This document shows, in pieces, positions 1-7,105 of a stretch of 64,000 bases of DNA; the first letter of the stretch is position 1, and each line of letters begins with the position of its first letter. The DNA comes from Blautia sp. OF03-15BH (GTDB lineage Bacteria > Bacillota > Clostridia > Lachnospirales > Lachnospiraceae). The stretch is from positions 1 to 64,000 of the forward strand of contig NZ_QSCM01000005.1 of NCBI RefSeq assembly GCF_003463065.1. Reading direction: 5' to 3'. The position numbers were made by a program, and so were the translations under genes. The notes under the pieces were generated by a model that saw only the letters and a program-made list of their open reading frames with translations, was not told the origin of the DNA and searched no databases.

Positions 1-82
1 GGGTAGGAAAGATTCGGATGGAAAAAATAAATTTCTGTGTGTGGTTTTGAAGGTACATAAGCCTTCAACCGAAAGGTTGGAT

Positions 83-156
83 GGCCCAGTGGCTCAGTTG
101 GTTAGAGCGCCGCCCTGTCACGGCGGAGGTCACGGGTTCGAGTCCCGTCTGGGTCG
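83..156 (+). tRNA. tRNA-Asp (GTC)
   Basis: A complete cloverleaf is readable: acceptor GGCCCAG pairs with CTGGGTC, the anticodon loop carries GTC at 117-119, and the T arm has GGTTCGAGTCC. The discriminator is G and no CCA is encoded. It is the first gene of a seven-tRNA cluster. Confidence 0.97.
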
Positions 157-157
157 T

Positions 158-178
158 TTCATTCGAAAGAATGAAATA
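158..178 (+). other. spacer hairpin between tRNA genes
   Basis: TTTCATTC-GAAA-GAATGAAA is a perfect hairpin directly after tRNA-Asp. Comparable hairpins follow tRNA-Thr and tRNA-Tyr. It may guide processing of the polycistronic tRNA transcript; that role is inferred. Confidence 0.6.
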
Positions 179-183
179 AATAT

Positions 184-256
184 GGGGTCTTAGCTCAGCT
201 GGGAGAGCATCTGCCTTACAAGCAGAGGGTCATAGGTTCGAGCCCTATAGGCCCCA
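184..256 (+). tRNA. tRNA-Val (TAC)
   Basis: The cloverleaf has acceptor GGGGTCT/AGGCCCC, an anticodon loop CTTACAA giving TAC, and T-loop GTTCGAGCC. No CCA is encoded. Confidence 0.96.
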
Positions 257-282
257 TATAAAGCCTAAATGATTTCACTTAT

Positions 283-355
283 GCCGATGTGGCTCAATTG
301 GCAGAGCAGCTGATTTGTAATCAGCAGGTTATCGGTTCGAGTCCGATCATCGGCT
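283..355 (+). tRNA. tRNA-Thr (TGT)
   Basis: Acceptor GCCGATG pairs with CATCGGC, the anticodon stem CTGAT/ATCAG frames TGT, and the T arm ATCGG/CCGAT is intact. Confidence 0.96.
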
Positions 356-357
356 TG

Positions 358-373
358 CATTTCCAAAAGAAAT
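358..373 (+). other. spacer hairpin between tRNA genes
   Basis: CATTTC-CAAAA-GAAATG follows tRNA-Thr as a short perfect hairpin, like those at 158 and 482. Confidence 0.5.
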
Positions 374-397
374 GTGTTATAATTAAATAGTTCTTAT

Positions 398-479
398 GGG
401 CGGATTCCCGAGTGGCCAAAGGGGACAGACTGTAAATCTGCTGCAAATTGCTTCGGTGGTTCGAATCCACCTCCGCCCA
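398..479 (+). tRNA. tRNA-Tyr (GTA)
   Basis: This is a class II tRNA with a long variable arm (82 nt). Acceptor GGGCGGA pairs with TCCGCCC and the anticodon is GTA in the loop CTGTAAA. Confidence 0.96.
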
Positions 480-481
480 TT

Positions 482-501
482 TTCAACAAAAGTTGTTGAA
501 A
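482..501 (+). other. spacer hairpin between tRNA genes
   Basis: TTCAACAAAAGTTGTTGAA forms a hairpin between tRNA-Tyr and tRNA-fMet. Confidence 0.5.
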
Positions 502-513
502 CAAAAATAATAT

Positions 514-587
514 CGCGGGATGGAGCAACCCGGAAGCTCGTCGGGCTCATAACCCGAAGGTTGTAGGTTCAAATCCTACTCCCGCAA
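514..587 (+). tRNA. initiator tRNA-fMet (CAT)
   Basis: The anticodon is CAT. The first acceptor position is C facing A (C1 x A72 mismatch), and the anticodon stem has three consecutive G-C pairs (GGG/CCC). Both are hallmarks of bacterial initiator tRNA, so this is fMet and not elongator Met. Confidence 0.95.
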
Positions 588-593
588 CTCAAT

Positions 594-666
<73 letters not shown>

Positions 667-675
667 TTTTTCCTT

Positions 676-748
676 GGGGTATTAGCTCAGTCGGTAGAGC
701 ACTTGACTTTTAATCAAGTTGTCCGGGGTTCGAATCCCCGATGCCTCA
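676..748 (+). tRNA. tRNA-Lys (TTT)
   Basis: Acceptor GGGGTAT pairs with ATGCCTC (one G-U pair), and the anticodon TTT lies in the loop of the TTGAC/ATCAA stem. It is the last gene of the tRNA cluster. Confidence 0.96.
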
Positions 749-756
749 CTTTTATG

Positions 757-793
757 ACAGAGACCTGTAGAGATACAGATCTCTGTTTTTTTT
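757..793 (+). terminator. terminator of the tRNA operon
   Basis: ACAGAGA and TCTCTGT form the outer stem and are followed by an eight-base T run. It lies nine bases after tRNA-Lys. Confidence 0.85.
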
Positions 794-821
794 GTACCAG
801 AAATCTAAATCATCTTTGTTT

Positions 822-867
822 GTAACTGTTCAGGATGTTCATAACAACAGGTCACAGGTCTGCGCTG
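822..867 (+). repeat. left-end remnant of MITE family A
   Basis: GTAACTGTTCAGGATGTTC followed by the ACAACAGG..CACAGG motif matches the first about 45 bases of the complete copies at 20272 and 57535. The right end is missing. It sits just 3' of the minus-strand deacetylase gene. Confidence 0.75.
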
Positions 868-886
868 TTTCGGTTGGTGCTAGGAG

Positions 887-1900
887 TCAGGAGACAACTT
901 CAGAAAGCGGTTTGAAGGTATAGCCCATTTCTTCCCAGCGAGTTAGAAGTTCATCAAGGATTTGAGCATTCGTGGAGGATGTGCTGTGAAGAAGAACAAT
1001 GGCACCGGGATGGATCCGTTTCAGAAGTTTGTCAAAAGCCTGTTCTTTTGTGGGCTGATTATCCTGATACCAATCCACGTAAGCAAGGCTCCAGAAAAAG
1101 GTCTCATAGCCGAGATCTTTCGCCATTTGTAAATTGGACTGGCTGTAGATGCCTTGTGGAGGCCGGTAATAAGGCGCCATTTCCTGACCTGTGATTTCTC
1201 TGTAAAGATCCTCCACTTGGCTCAATTCTTTCGAAAAAGCTTCACGAGTGGAGATTTTGGACATATTCGGATGAGACCAGGTATGGTTGCCGACCGTATG
1301 ACCTTCCGTAAGCATTTGTTTTACCAGTTCCGGATTTGAAGAAAGAAAATTTCCGACAACGAAAAAGGTTGCCGGAGCATGATGTTTTTTCAAAGCTTCC
1401 AGAATGGCTGGCGTGTTGCCATTTTCGTAACCGGCATCAAAAGTGAGAAAAATAATTTTTTCATCGGTGTTGGAAACATAGTGAGCATTGCAGGCACTCA
1501 ATTCTTCTATCGAGGCATTTCCGGTTGGCCGCTGTCCTTCCTCTGGAAAACTTAGTCCCCAGTTGGAACTGGGCAGAAGGAGCGTGTCAAGGAGGGCGGG
1601 ATCCGAGTCTGCAATGGAGAAACCGGGAGAAGCAGTTTCAACAGCGGAAGGAGCAAGGAGATCCGAAGCTGTCTTTTGGATGGATTCGGCAGAACTTTTT
1701 ATCTCAGTGCGCGGGGTGGCGGTACCAAAATGAATCTCCTGTCCGGTGACAGACTGAGAGGATGCAGGAAAAAAATGATCCGTGAACCGGGATGCAAGCG
1801 ATCCTATGAGAAATGCGGAAGCGAGGATTCCGGAGATCTGAAGTGTTTTTTTCAGAGAACATGTGCGGAAGAAAGAGAAAATTTTGCTTTTATGTATCAT
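887..1900 (-). CDS. pdaA: PdaA-like polysaccharide deacetylase
   Basis: A 337-aa protein with an N-terminal membrane anchor or signal (about residues 18-40), a low-complexity linker, and a C-terminal NodB deacetylase domain. The domain shows LTFDAGYENG (metal/catalytic Asp), HTWSHPNM (HxxxxH metal ligands), YRPPQG and a late LLHSTSS motif. The FDAGYENG form and the WSLAYVDWYQ segment are typical of PdaA, which deacetylates muramic acid on the way to spore-cortex delta-lactam outside the membrane. Family assignment is strong. The sporulation role is inferred, because other secreted peptidoglycan deacetylases share the fold. No neighbouring sporulation gene is visible. Confidence 0.85.
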   Translation of the reverse strand: MIHKSKIFSFFRTCSLKKTLQISGILASAFLIGSLASRFTDHFFPASSQSVTGQEIHFGTATPRTEIKSSAESIQKTASDLLAPSAVETASPGFSIADSDPALLDTLLLPSSNWGLSFPEEGQRPTGNASIEELSACNAHYVSNTDEKIIFLTFDAGYENGNTPAILEALKKHHAPATFFVVGNFLSSNPELVKQMLTEGHTVGNHTWSHPNMSKISTREAFSKELSQVEDLYREITGQEMAPYYRPPQGIYSQSNLQMAKDLGYETFFWSLAYVDWYQDNQPTKEQAFDKLLKRIHPGAIVLLHSTSSTNAQILDELLTRWEEMGYTFKPLSEVVS

Positions 1901-2037
1901 GAAAACTCCATATAGCGTTTTGCTTTATTCTATGCATGAGAGAAAGAAAATATCCTTTTTCAGTTACGCTGCGAATGCGTGGAGAGCTGATTCACGGAAG
2001 ACTTGGTTAGCACTGGTTGAAACGACTGCGTTCATGA

Positions 2038-2490
2038 TCTACAACGGCAAAGGAACGTCTGAATGGGTATCTGCGTGTTATGGAAGATTATGAGATTCCA
2101 TTGAGAAAAGAATATCTGATCGAAGAAAATTACGATTATGCTTCCGGGTATGAGGGAATTCATAAGATCTGGCAGCTTCCGGATCCGCCTACCGCAGTTT
2201 TCATAACAAACTATCATATGAGCGTGGGGGCTCTGGCGGCGGTGAACCAGATGAAGATCCGGGTTCCGGATGATTTGTCACTGGCGGCTTTTGATGATAT
2301 GGAGTTGTGTTCCATTGTGCGTCCCGGACTGACGGCAGTAAGACAGCCCTTAAAGGAAATGATGAAAGCGGCCTGTGATATCCTGGAAAAAAGGATCCAC
2401 GGAGACTACTCAGATTTCCCGGCAAGGGTCCGTTTAAAAGCAACAATCGTCAATCGGGATTCCATAAAAGACAGGTATGGGAGAAGGTAA
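2038..2490 (+). pseudogene. C-terminal fragment of a LacI-family repressor
   Basis: The translated stretch shows the LacI/PBP1 C-terminal lobe: ERLNGYLRVMEDYEIP, then a PTAVFITNYHMSVGAL segment, VPDDLSLAAFDD and the end LKATIVNRDS. A TGA lies in frame at 2035-2037 and the DNA-binding and N-terminal lobes are absent upstream. An ATG at 2080 would give only 136 aa. This is a remnant of a regulator whose first half has been lost, not a short functional protein. Confidence 0.85.
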
Positions 2491-2492
2491 AA

Positions 2493-2550
2493 AATTCCCG
2501 TCAAAAGTGTTTGTTCATGCAGGCATGACGCATACTTTTGCCGGGAAGGC
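2493..2550. repeat. palindromic repeat remnant
   Basis: CCCGTCAAAAGTGTTTG and a later CGCATACTTTTGCCGGG can pair around TTCATGCAGGCATGA. The TTCATGC..GCATGA and CAAAAGTGT motifs resemble the interior of the MITE copy at 59282, so this is probably a degraded relative. The following bases to about 2690 are AT-rich with no gene. Confidence 0.5.
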
Positions 2551-2695
2551 TGTAAATGCAGCATTTATGGCGGATGCGCAGGTTTATATCGGCGATCCGC
2601 TATTTTTACAGAAAATAATATAGACAAAATGCACAATTTATAGATATAAAATATGTTAAAAATATCAGAAATGGAAATATAAGTACAAAAAGGAA

Positions 2696-2724
2696 TTGAC
2701 AAAAAAAGAAAGAGGTGCTAGATT
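2696..2724 (+). promoter_or_regulatory. promoter of the LacI gene
   Basis: TTGACA (2696-2701), a 17-nt spacer and TAGATT (2719-2724) make a good housekeeping promoter. It lies just upstream of the CG-centred operator at 2740. Confidence 0.7.
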
Positions 2725-2739
2725 GTGAGTACAAGAAAC

Positions 2740-2751
2740 AAAAACGTTTTT
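2740..2751. promoter_or_regulatory. LacI-type operator (first copy)
   Basis: AAAAACGTTTTT is a perfect CG-centred palindrome, the form usual for LacI/GalR-family operators. It lies about 15 bases beyond the -10 box and 16 bases before the repressor start, so autorepression is likely. An identical site precedes the binding-protein gene at 3840. Confidence 0.75.
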
Positions 2752-2767
2752 GGAGATTGGAGTTCAT

Positions 2768-3790
2768 ATGGCAGTATCAATTAGAGATGTGGCGAAGGCA
2801 ACAGGTGTATCAGTAAGTACCGTATCGAGAGCTCTGAACGGATATAGCGATGTGAATAAAGAAACTCAGCAAAAAATCCAAAAGACTGCAAAAGCTCTTG
2901 GATATCAGCCGAATCAAAGTGCAAAGAATCTATCATCGAAGAAACAGAAAAATATTGCAATCATTGATTCAGGTATGATCCTGGAAGATAAGCTTGGCGG
3001 TGCGATAACAGGAAATGTGTTAAGCGGTGCATACAGCTATCTGAATGGAATGGGAATTACAGCAGCTTTATATGGGATTGATTCCCAGATGCAGCAGGAG
3101 ATGTCTTTTGAAGATTTCTGTGACTGTTATAGTATTTCAGGAGTGCTGGTTCTGGGATTGAAAACTGACGATCCTTACATGAAAGAGGTGGGAAAATCAA
3201 AAATCCCCTGTGTGGGCATTGATGTGGTATTTGAAGGTGAAAATGGAAAAACCATTGCTACCGATGAAAAGGGCGCATTTGAAGACATTACCAGTTATGT
3301 GATTGAAAGAGGGCATCGTAGAATCGCAATTCTGAAAGGTACTCAGAATGCACAGGTTACACATCAGCGGTATGCCGCATTTCAGAGAGCAGCAGAAAAA
3401 CACGGGGTATCGGAAAAAAATATCACTGTCCTTTTTGGAGAGTTTACGCAGCAGGATTCCTATGAGGCTGTAAAACAGTACATTCAGAAAAATGGAAAAA
3501 ATGGAGCAACAGCATTTATCTGTATGAGTGACATGATGGCAATTGGTACTACCAGGGCAATACAGGAATGCGGCTATACCATTCCGGATGATTTTTCTGT
3601 GACAGGCTATGATGGACTGGGAGTTTTGAATTATATCCATCCGGGAATCACAACCATTGATCAGAATATTTCTGGTAAAGGCTATATAGGAATGAAAATG
3701 CTGTATGAAATGGTTCAGGGTGAAGCAGTGGATCCTGTTCTTTACGTTCCATATAAAATTATGGAGCGGGAATCTGTAAAAAAATTTTAA
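2768..3790 (+). CDS. LacI-family transcriptional repressor
   Basis: A 340-aa LacI/GalR regulator. The N-terminal helix-turn-helix is SIRDVAKATGVSVSTVSRALNG, followed by the hinge LGYQPNQSAKNLSS and a periplasmic-binding-protein-like effector domain (TDEKGAFEDITSYVIERGHRRIAIL; VTGYDGLGVLNYIHPGITTIDQ). The ATG at 2768 is chosen over the TTG at 2750, because the TTG overlaps the operator palindrome and the HTH begins right after the ATG. It probably controls the downstream disaccharide ABC/phosphorylase operon through the two AAAAACGTTTTT sites. The effector is unknown. Confidence 0.92.
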   Translation: MAVSIRDVAKATGVSVSTVSRALNGYSDVNKETQQKIQKTAKALGYQPNQSAKNLSSKKQKNIAIIDSGMILEDKLGGAITGNVLSGAYSYLNGMGITAALYGIDSQMQQEMSFEDFCDCYSISGVLVLGLKTDDPYMKEVGKSKIPCVGIDVVFEGENGKTIATDEKGAFEDITSYVIERGHRRIAILKGTQNAQVTHQRYAAFQRAAEKHGVSEKNITVLFGEFTQQDSYEAVKQYIQKNGKNGATAFICMSDMMAIGTTRAIQECGYTIPDDFSVTGYDGLGVLNYIHPGITTIDQNISGKGYIGMKMLYEMVQGEAVDPVLYVPYKIMERESVKKF

Positions 3791-3803
3791 ACGATATTTA
3801 ATC

Positions 3804-3825
3804 AGCAGTAGAAAAACTGCTTTTT
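3804..3825 (+). terminator. weak terminator after the LacI gene
   Basis: AGCAGT and ACTGCT pair around a short A-rich loop and run into five Ts, separating the repressor from the transport operon. Confidence 0.6.
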
Positions 3826-3839
3826 AAATGCATCATACC

Positions 3840-3851
3840 AAAAACGTTTTT
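3840..3851. promoter_or_regulatory. LacI-type operator (second copy)
   Basis: AAAAACGTTTTT, identical to 2740-2751, lies 38 bases before the binding-protein start with AT-rich TATTATA just beyond it. It is the likely operator for the whole transport/GH65 operon. Confidence 0.75.
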
Positions 3852-3889
3852 GCAATATTATACATGATATTTATCAGGAGGTAAAAGAC

Positions 3890-5212
3890 ATGAAAGCAAA
3901 GAGAAGTATGGCATTGACAATGGCAGCTGCTATGACATTAGGTCTGGTAGTCAGCAATGGAACTCTGGCAAAGGCAGATGATGTGGTTGAGATCAAATTC
4001 CCGACTTACCTTGCCGGTGAGAATGTAGGCGCTAAATTTTTCCTTCCCGAAGTTGAGCGTTTCAATGAAAAGTATGAAGGAAAATACAAAATCACCGTTG
4101 AAGAAGTTCCGCAGGCATCTTATGCAGATAAGATCAAACAGCTGGCTCAGCAGAACAAGCTGCCGGTGCTGGTACATGCTCCGGGTTCAGGCGGAATTGA
4201 TACCCAGTGGTTCAAACAGGTAATCCTGGCCAACGATATGGCTTACGATCTGAGTGATTTTGCAAAAGAAAATCCGGATGTCGCTGCCAACTGGGTAGAC
4301 GGATCTGTTGACTTCTGTACAGTAGACGGAAAACTGATCTGCAAACCGCTGTCCGTTATCAAACCGGTAGGTCTTTTCTACAACAGCAGCATGTATACTT
4401 CCGATAAAGATATCAAAGATATGAGCATGGATGAGTTCATGGAAAGCCTGGGCGACAATAAGATCGCGTTCCAGACAGCAGAGAATGGCTGGACTTCCGC
4501 ACTGCTGCTGGCAGCACTCATTGGAAATGAAGAGGGTGGAGCTGATCTTCTGAACAACAATACAGATGAAAAACTGTATGACTACACAGCAGAGCCCTTT
4601 GTAAACGGCGTTGCAAAACTGCAGACCCTGCTTGAGAACAACGCATCCTCCAACACCATCGGAGCTGCTTACGCGGATGCTGCCAATGCATTCATGAGCA
4701 AGAATGCTTCCATCATTTGTAACGGTTCCTGGATGTCTACGGAGTTTGATGCAAGTTCCAGTGATAAATGGAGCAACGACTTTAGCGGTGATGATGTAAA
4801 AGCAACCATTTATCCGGGAAATATCGCCCTTACAAATGAGAGAAACTATGGTGAGTTCTGGGTTTCCAACAATGCAACGGATGAAGAAAAAGAAGCAGCA
4901 GAAGCTTTCCTGGCCTTCCGTGATTCTCAGGAAGAGATCGAAGCTCTGCTCCTGGCTGAAGGTGGAACTGCTCCGAAGCTGACTTATACAGATGATTTTA
5001 AGAATAAACTGAAAGAGAACAGAATCTTAAGCGAACTCTCCGAGAGCATGGACGAGAATACGAAGTATGTGGCAACTCTTGGTGATATCTTCCCGGCTTC
5101 TGTAGCTGATACAGAGTTTGGTAAACTGCTTCCGAAACTGGCTGATGGTACTCTGACTCCGGAAGAATTCTGCCAGGAGCTGACCAAAAAGGCAGAAGAA
5201 GCAAAACAGTAA
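3890..5212 (+). CDS. sugar ABC transporter substrate-binding protein
   Basis: A 440-aa extracellular family 1 (MalE-like) solute-binding protein. A signal peptide with a twin-Ala region ends near LAKA-DDVV; there is no lipobox cysteine. Mature motifs include WFKQVILANDMAYDLSDFAKENPD, PVGLFYNSSMYTSDKDIKDMSMDEFMESL and GNIALTNERNYGEFWVSNNATDEEKEAAEAF. It should capture the sugar that the GH65 enzyme cleaves; the context suggests an alpha-linked glucose disaccharide. A GGAGG ribosome-binding site precedes the ATG. A hairpin with a T tract follows the stop, probably keeping its expression above that of the permeases. Confidence 0.92.
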   Translation: MKAKRSMALTMAAAMTLGLVVSNGTLAKADDVVEIKFPTYLAGENVGAKFFLPEVERFNEKYEGKYKITVEEVPQASYADKIKQLAQQNKLPVLVHAPGSGGIDTQWFKQVILANDMAYDLSDFAKENPDVAANWVDGSVDFCTVDGKLICKPLSVIKPVGLFYNSSMYTSDKDIKDMSMDEFMESLGDNKIAFQTAENGWTSALLLAALIGNEEGGADLLNNNTDEKLYDYTAEPFVNGVAKLQTLLENNASSNTIGAAYADAANAFMSKNASIICNGSWMSTEFDASSSDKWSNDFSGDDVKATIYPGNIALTNERNYGEFWVSNNATDEEKEAAEAFLAFRDSQEEIEALLLAEGGTAPKLTYTDDFKNKLKENRILSELSESMDENTKYVATLGDIFPASVADTEFGKLLPKLADGTLTPEEFCQELTKKAEEAKQ

Positions 5213-5240
5213 CAGAGAAGTGTACTAAATAATAAAAAGT

Positions 5241-5284
5241 GGCTGCCTGAAATGCAGGAAATCATTTTGTGGCAGCCCTTTTTA
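5241..5284 (+). terminator. intra-operon terminator/attenuator hairpin
   Basis: GGCTGCC (5241-5247) and GGCAGCC (5271-5277) pair and are followed by CTTTTTAT. It lies between the binding protein and the first permease, so partial read-through would set a high binding-protein to permease ratio. Confidence 0.75.
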
Positions 5285-5334
5285 TACATATGCGTCTGTG
5301 ATCAAAGCAGTCTGTTGGAGAGGAGTGCGAAATT

Positions 5335-6234
5335 TTGAAAAAGTCAAAAAAAGTGGCAGTAAGTAAACTGGAACAAAAAAATTATAAATGGATCTATCTT
5401 TTCCTGCTTCCGTCAATTCTTATTTTCCTTATTTTTTATCTTCAGCCGATTATTACAGTGTTTTATACGTCATTGACAAAATGGGACGGCTTTAATAAAC
5501 CGGTTTTCATTGGATTCAAAAACTACATTACGATGTTTCAGAATGAAGCTTTTCAGATTTCACTTCGGAATATCATTTTATGGTCGATCATTGCAGCAAC
5601 CTTGCATGTTGGCTTTGGTGTGCTTGTTGCGTTTATTCTTTATCAGAAACCAAAGGGATGGAAATTTACGAGAGCAGTCTTTATGGTGCCGAATGTTATT
5701 TCCGCAGCTGCCTGGGCTATGATTTATAAATTTATCTTCAATGATGATATGGGTATCCTGAACAATATCATCCGTAAGTTTAATCCCGACTTTCATGTGC
5801 AATGGTTCTTTAGTTCTCCTTATGCTTTCTGGGCAGTGACGATCACATGGCTGTTCTATGCGGTTATCGTTACTCTGATTGTTTTAAACGACCTGATGGC
5901 AGTTCCGGAAGAATTGACAGAGGCAGCCAAAGTAGATGGAGCAACGGGCTGGCAGGTGATCACCAGAATCCAGCTTCCTCTTTGCCGTAATGCTATCGGA
6001 ACCGGCATGATCTGTTCCATTACCGCCCGTGTAGCCATGTACGAGCAGATTGCACTGACAACTGCAGGCGGACCTGGAGACGATACCATGAGCCTTCCGA
6101 TCATCCTTGTAAAATCCATTCAGGATATGAAGTACGGATATGCGAATGCAAACGGTGTTATCATGTTTATCCTGGGACTTATCACTCTTGCGGTGATCAA
6201 CAAAGCGTTCCGGATGAATGAGAGTGTTTATTAA
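5335..6234 (+). CDS. sugar ABC transporter permease (MalF-type)
   Basis: A 299-aa integral membrane protein of the MalF/UgpA family with about six hydrophobic segments. The ABC-ATPase coupling loop reads EELTEAAKVDGATGWQVITRIQLP. A TTG start at 5335 is supported by GGAGAGGAG nine bases upstream. It pairs with the next permease. No ATPase gene lies in the operon, so a shared MsmK-type ATPase is implied. Confidence 0.93.
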   Translation: MKKSKKVAVSKLEQKNYKWIYLFLLPSILIFLIFYLQPIITVFYTSLTKWDGFNKPVFIGFKNYITMFQNEAFQISLRNIILWSIIAATLHVGFGVLVAFILYQKPKGWKFTRAVFMVPNVISAAAWAMIYKFIFNDDMGILNNIIRKFNPDFHVQWFFSSPYAFWAVTITWLFYAVIVTLIVLNDLMAVPEELTEAAKVDGATGWQVITRIQLPLCRNAIGTGMICSITARVAMYEQIALTTAGGPGDDTMSLPIILVKSIQDMKYGYANANGVIMFILGLITLAVINKAFRMNESVY

Positions 6235-6250
6235 AGGGGGGCATATTGTT

Positions 6251-7084
6251 ATGGATAAGGCGAAAAAAATAGGTATCAAAATTTTTGTCTATGCGGTTAT
6301 GATTTTTACAATTATCATATCCATTTTCCCGATTATCTGGGTAATCATGTCAGCATTTAAGACGAACGCGCAGATTCTTTCCAGTCCGTTCTCCCTGCCG
6401 ACTCATATCAGTTTTGATGCATTTGCATATATTTTTGAAAAATATAATTTTGTCCAGTACTTTTTTAACTCTGCAATTATCTGTATAACAGCAACAGCAG
6501 CATCCCTGATCATTTTTGCGATGGGCGGCTACGTGATTGCAAAATTCAAATTCCCGGGGAAAAATCTGATTTTTGCCCTGTTTACCATCACACTTCTGGT
6601 ACCGGGACAGTCAAAGGCACAGCCGTTGTTTTCACTGGTCATGAAATTAAATCTTTATGACAATATCTGGGGTGTGGCGCTGGTTTACCTTTCCTTCGGT
6701 CTGGCAATGTCCATGTTCATCCTGAAATCTACTTTTATGTCGATTCCGAAATCCCTGGATGAGGCGGCTTCTCTGGAAGGAGCAAACTTTTTTGACATTT
6801 TCTGGAAAATCAATCTTCCTTTGGCAAAAAGCGGACTTGCGACAGCAGGAATCCTGATGTTCCTAAATAACTGGAATGAATATTTTTATGCGTCCCTTTT
6901 GACATCCTCTGATGCAAACCGGACACTCCCCCTGGCTTTACAGTTCTTTACAGAAGCTTTTTCTTACGATTACACAAAGCTGTTTGCAGCCCTTACAGTG
7001 GTGGTTCTTCCTGGTATTATCCTGTATGCATGTGCACAGGAACAGGTACAGGCATCAGTTGCAGCTTCCGGCGTAAAAGGATGA
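6251..7084 (+). CDS. sugar ABC transporter permease (MalG-type)
   Basis: A 277-aa MalG/UgpE-type permease with a coupling loop SLDEAASLEGANFFDIFWKINLPLAKSGL and an N-terminal transmembrane segment after MDKAKKIGIK. The ATG at 6251 follows AAAGGGGGG at a suitable distance, so it is preferred to an earlier in-frame ATG inside the previous gene. It is the partner of the MalF-type permease. Confidence 0.93.
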   Translation: MDKAKKIGIKIFVYAVMIFTIIISIFPIIWVIMSAFKTNAQILSSPFSLPTHISFDAFAYIFEKYNFVQYFFNSAIICITATAASLIIFAMGGYVIAKFKFPGKNLIFALFTITLLVPGQSKAQPLFSLVMKLNLYDNIWGVALVYLSFGLAMSMFILKSTFMSIPKSLDEAASLEGANFFDIFWKINLPLAKSGLATAGILMFLNNWNEYFYASLLTSSDANRTLPLALQFFTEAFSYDYTKLFAALTVVVLPGIILYACAQEQVQASVAASGVKG

Positions 7085-7105
7085 CAGAATAATTGGAGGT
7101 TTTAA

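Noticed and set aside
1..82. Possible rRNA or additional tRNA at the left edge.
   Set aside because: Only a short hairpin is visible; no tRNA or 5S motif can be read.
2750..2767. TTG start for the LacI repressor six codons upstream.
   Set aside because: It lies in the operator palindrome, and the HTH begins right after the ATG at 2768.
2740..3851. The AAAAACGTTTTT sites as CcpA cre sites.
   Set aside because: The cre consensus TGWAANCGNTNWCA is not met at the outer positions; a local LacI operator is the simpler reading.
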